From NCBI GenBank assembly GCA_021107945.1, contig JAIORV010000182.1, forward strand, positions 1 to 35,303: a stretch of DNA of 35,303 nt, written 5' to 3'. Shown here piece by piece: positions 33,491-35,303 of this stretch (its first letter is position 1; each line of letters opens with the position of its first letter). Made by a program: the position numbers and the translations under genes. The notes under the pieces were generated by a model. The model was given only the letters and a program-made list of their open reading frames with translations, ran no database searches and had not been told where the DNA came from. The DNA is from Vulcanimicrobiota bacterium. Its GTDB lineage: Bacteria; Vulcanimicrobiota; JAJTBE01.

Positions 33491-33842
33491 TAACTCCTCA
33501 TTTTGCGTAAATCCTGTTATTAGAAATAGCTAACCTTTTATCACATTAAAGCACCTGAAATAAATCCCATTACTTCCCAACAAATTCAAATGTGCGACAT
33601 GTGGTATTTATTCAGACCTCTCTTGTTGGAAGAACTCTCCATGCTCGATTTCATGCCGTTTCCAGACTGGTCGGGAGACCAGCCTCTACCCAAATAGTGG
33701 GGTGGTCTGAACAGTAGCGAAATGTGAGTTGTTATTGTTTAAAATAAAACATTCACACCCCTTTATTTCTTTATCATTTGCGTGATATACATGATGAGGA
33801 AGATAGTATTGTTTTACAAGTTTTTAAATAGAGGTGTTTCTC

Positions 33843-35075
33843 ATGTCATTTGGAGATATAGCAGCGGTTGGAGCGCCGAGAGAGGTTCTTCTCTCGGACC
33901 TGAAGAAAAAGCGGCAAACGGAAAAGACAAAGAACTGGACGACAGATAACGCCAGGATTCTGACGGGATCCGATAAAAAAAGCGCAAATCGTGCTGATAA
34001 GAACGACCGCCTTGCCGGGGATTTCAAACAATCCCAGGTTAAAAAGGCCAGATACGATTTAAACGAGTCCCTTGGCGATATCGTCCACGCAAAGCCTGCG
34101 TCCGAGGCAAAGTCCGAGATGGAGGCAACAAAAAGGGCGGATACAAAAGCACAAATTCGAAATTTCCAGGATAATGTTGACAATGTGCTTCATGACGTCA
34201 CTAATGTGGGAAAAGGAGAGAAGCTTTCTCACGTAACCGCCACGAAAGATGAAATCGGCCGGAATATGCAAATAAAAACGGGTAAGGTGGGAGCCGGGGA
34301 TCCCGATAAAAAAGCTACAATCGGAAGTTTCAATATAGAATGGCTTGGTCAAAAAAAGAGAAGCGAGGAAGATTACAGAAACATCGCCGGAGTAATCAAG
34401 GATTCTGGAGCCGCCCTTTTGGGTGTACAGGAAATCTCCAATGTAGAGGGCATGAACCGCGTTATGAAATACCTGCCTGATCACGGATATCTCCTGGGCA
34501 AGTCGGGACAACAGATGGTGGGGATGATCTTCGACAAGAACCGGGTCAAATACGACGCCAACTCGATTGACCAGATGGACAAGGTAACACTGGGCAATCC
34601 GCACATGAGGCCTCCTCTTTCCGTCGATGTTAAGGTGGATAATTTCGACTTTAATTTCAACGTGGTACACCTCAAGGCGGGCTTCAAGGATCGCTCTATA
34701 AAAATGAGGGATGAGCAGGCAGGCGAAATGAACAAATGGATCAAGGAAAGACAGAAAAATAATCCCGACAAGGATATGATAATCGTCGGTGATTACAACG
34801 ATTTTGTGGGAAGCAGTACCCTCAAGGGAATCGACAAGGGTGACACCGTCGATTACGCCACCGACGAAGTGGGCAAGGATTTCTATACAAATATAAGGTA
34901 CAAAAGCGTGATTGACCATGCCGCTTTCTCAAATGAAAAGGGCGGCGCAAGCGAGGAGTATGTGAAGGGAAGCATCCGCACGATAGATGAAAGCAAGTAT
35001 CCCGGTTATAAGCGTAGCGTTTCGGACCATAAGCCCATATTTTTCGATGTAAGATCGGGCGTGGATAACGATTGA
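33843..35075 (+). CDS. Endonuclease/exonuclease/phosphatase (DNase I-like) family protein
   Basis: 410 residues from ATG at 33843; GAGGTG ends 6 bases upstream, which rules out the GTG at 33834. The first 150 residues are highly charged and probably helical or disordered (LSDLKKKRQTEKTKNW). The EEP fold runs from about 158: IGSFNIEWLG (metal-binding Asn), GVQEIS (Glu), NFNVVHLKAG (His), IIVGDYNDF near 316 (Asp and Asn), VIDHAAFS, and the closing SDHKPIFFDV near 394 (catalytic His). All expected catalytic residues are present. Family members cut DNA, or phosphodiester or phosphomonoester bonds in lipids and nucleotides; substrate cannot be assigned. No signal peptide. It is monocistronic and followed by a REP-like hairpin. 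Confidence 0.88.
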   Translation: MSFGDIAAVGAPREVLLSDLKKKRQTEKTKNWTTDNARILTGSDKKSANRADKNDRLAGDFKQSQVKKARYDLNESLGDIVHAKPASEAKSEMEATKRADTKAQIRNFQDNVDNVLHDVTNVGKGEKLSHVTATKDEIGRNMQIKTGKVGAGDPDKKATIGSFNIEWLGQKKRSEEDYRNIAGVIKDSGAALLGVQEISNVEGMNRVMKYLPDHGYLLGKSGQQMVGMIFDKNRVKYDANSIDQMDKVTLGNPHMRPPLSVDVKVDNFDFNFNVVHLKAGFKDRSIKMRDEQAGEMNKWIKERQKNNPDKDMIIVGDYNDFVGSSTLKGIDKGDTVDYATDEVGKDFYTNIRYKSVIDHAAFSNEKGGASEEYVKGSIRTIDESKYPGYKRSVSDHKPIFFDVRSGVDND

Positions 35076-35156
35076 GGTAAAGATAGAAAAGAAGTCAGCA
35101 ATGTCCAAAGAAAATCTCTGGATTTGAGATTGTCGACATTCTTCAGTGGCATTGCC

Positions 35157-35182
35157 TGTAGGAGGGGTTTCCTAACCCCGAT
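35157..35182 (+). repeat. REP-like palindrome behind the EEP gene
   Basis: TGTAGGA foot, stem GGGGTT, loop TCCT, stem AACCCC, then GAT. The stem is completely different from the 1631 element, but foot, loop and tail are the same. It could also act as a weak terminator. Confidence 0.78.
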
Positions 35183-35250
35183 TTCCATTGTTTTCCTGAT
35201 TCCGATAATATCGTCCACCGTTGTTCGCCGTTGTTCGCCATTGTTTAACC

Positions 35251-35303
35251 CTAATAATGCATTTGGAATCTTACAATTACCGTATTGTAGCCTTTTACCG
35301 GTG
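35251..35303 (+). repeat. 52-base dispersed repeat, copy 2 (touches window end)
   Basis: Matches 17431-17482 and runs into the window edge, so its right boundary is unknown. A TTGTTCGCC short array precedes it (35220-35243). Confidence 0.7.

Larger units (their letters stand above)
32605..33842. other. 1.2-kb gene-free region between divergent genes
   Basis: Carries promoters for the leftward ATPase operon and the rightward DNase I-fold gene (not assignable), several hairpins (32888-33010), an inverted pair of GC-rich palindromes (33127-33188), a TCATCCTGAGC-family element (33250-33490), and a GTAG-foot hairpin on the minus strand near 33665-33698 (GTAGAGG, then GGCTGGTC, loop TCCC, GACCAGTC). 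I find no reading frame longer than about 60 codons that looks coding. Confidence 0.5.

Overview
The window is 35.3 kb of bacterial chromosome with about 43-45% GC by eye. It has ordinary Shine-Dalgarno sites (several close to GGAGGTGATCC), lipoprotein and Sec signal peptides, and unusually long, repeat-filled gaps between genes. No ribosomal or other taxonomic marker is present, so I cannot name the organism. The mix of cysteine peptidases (C11 clostripain, C14 caspase-like), NHL, PQQ, ankyrin and RTX-like repeat proteins, a selenocysteine tRNA and hypE suggests an uncultured bacterium with a Gram-negative-type envelope (deltaproteobacterial, Riflebacteria- or Eremiobacterota-like). That placement is a guess.

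Layout. 1-1.1 kb: 3' end of a long RTX-like repeat protein with a strong terminator. 1.7-4.2 kb (minus): two FtsX/MacB-type ABC permeases, flanked on both sides by copies of a 117-bp hairpin-rich repeat. 4.3-4.8 kb: dense repeat cluster. 5.2-9.5 kb (plus): a NodB-like deacetylase carrying an in-frame REP-like insertion, an exported ankyrin protein, and a C11 peptidase. 9.7-11.4 kb (minus): zinc-ribbon protein plus membrane-anchored NHL protein, translationally coupled. 11.9-13.3 kb: caspase-like lipoprotein broken by a frameshift. 13.7-15.3 kb: unknown gene plus hypE. 15.5-21.9 kb: sugar-nucleotide epimerase (minus), small lipoprotein (plus), S41 protease (minus), secreted GH13 enzyme (plus). 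22.0-23.0 kb: repeat array and a duplicated 3' scrap of the GH13 gene. 23.1-24.1 kb: two overlapping glycine-rich membrane-active-looking proteins. 24.3 kb: tRNA-Sec (minus). 24.5-28.6 kb (minus): APP1/DUF2183-like phosphatase and a 773-residue protein with a novel-looking 72-80 residue repeat. 28.8-30.1 kb: PQQ propeller (plus). 30.2-32.6 kb (minus): an AAA ATPase (DUF3696-like, frameshifted) overlapping a gene whose C-terminus resembles RelE toxins. 32.6-33.8 kb: gene-free repeats. 33.8-35.1 kb: DNase I-fold (EEP) protein.

The strongest unifying signal is not a gene. The intergenic DNA is full of small palindromes with a GTAG foot, a stem that varies with compensatory changes, and a T-rich 3-4 base loop, often as inverted pairs. 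This is the architecture of REP/REPIN elements. One copy, with its flanking purine array, lies in frame inside the deacetylase gene. The most system-like gene pair is the AAA ATPase with its overlapping RelE-like partner, which could be an undescribed defence module. Two frameshifts (caspase, ATPase) may be real decay or assembly errors.
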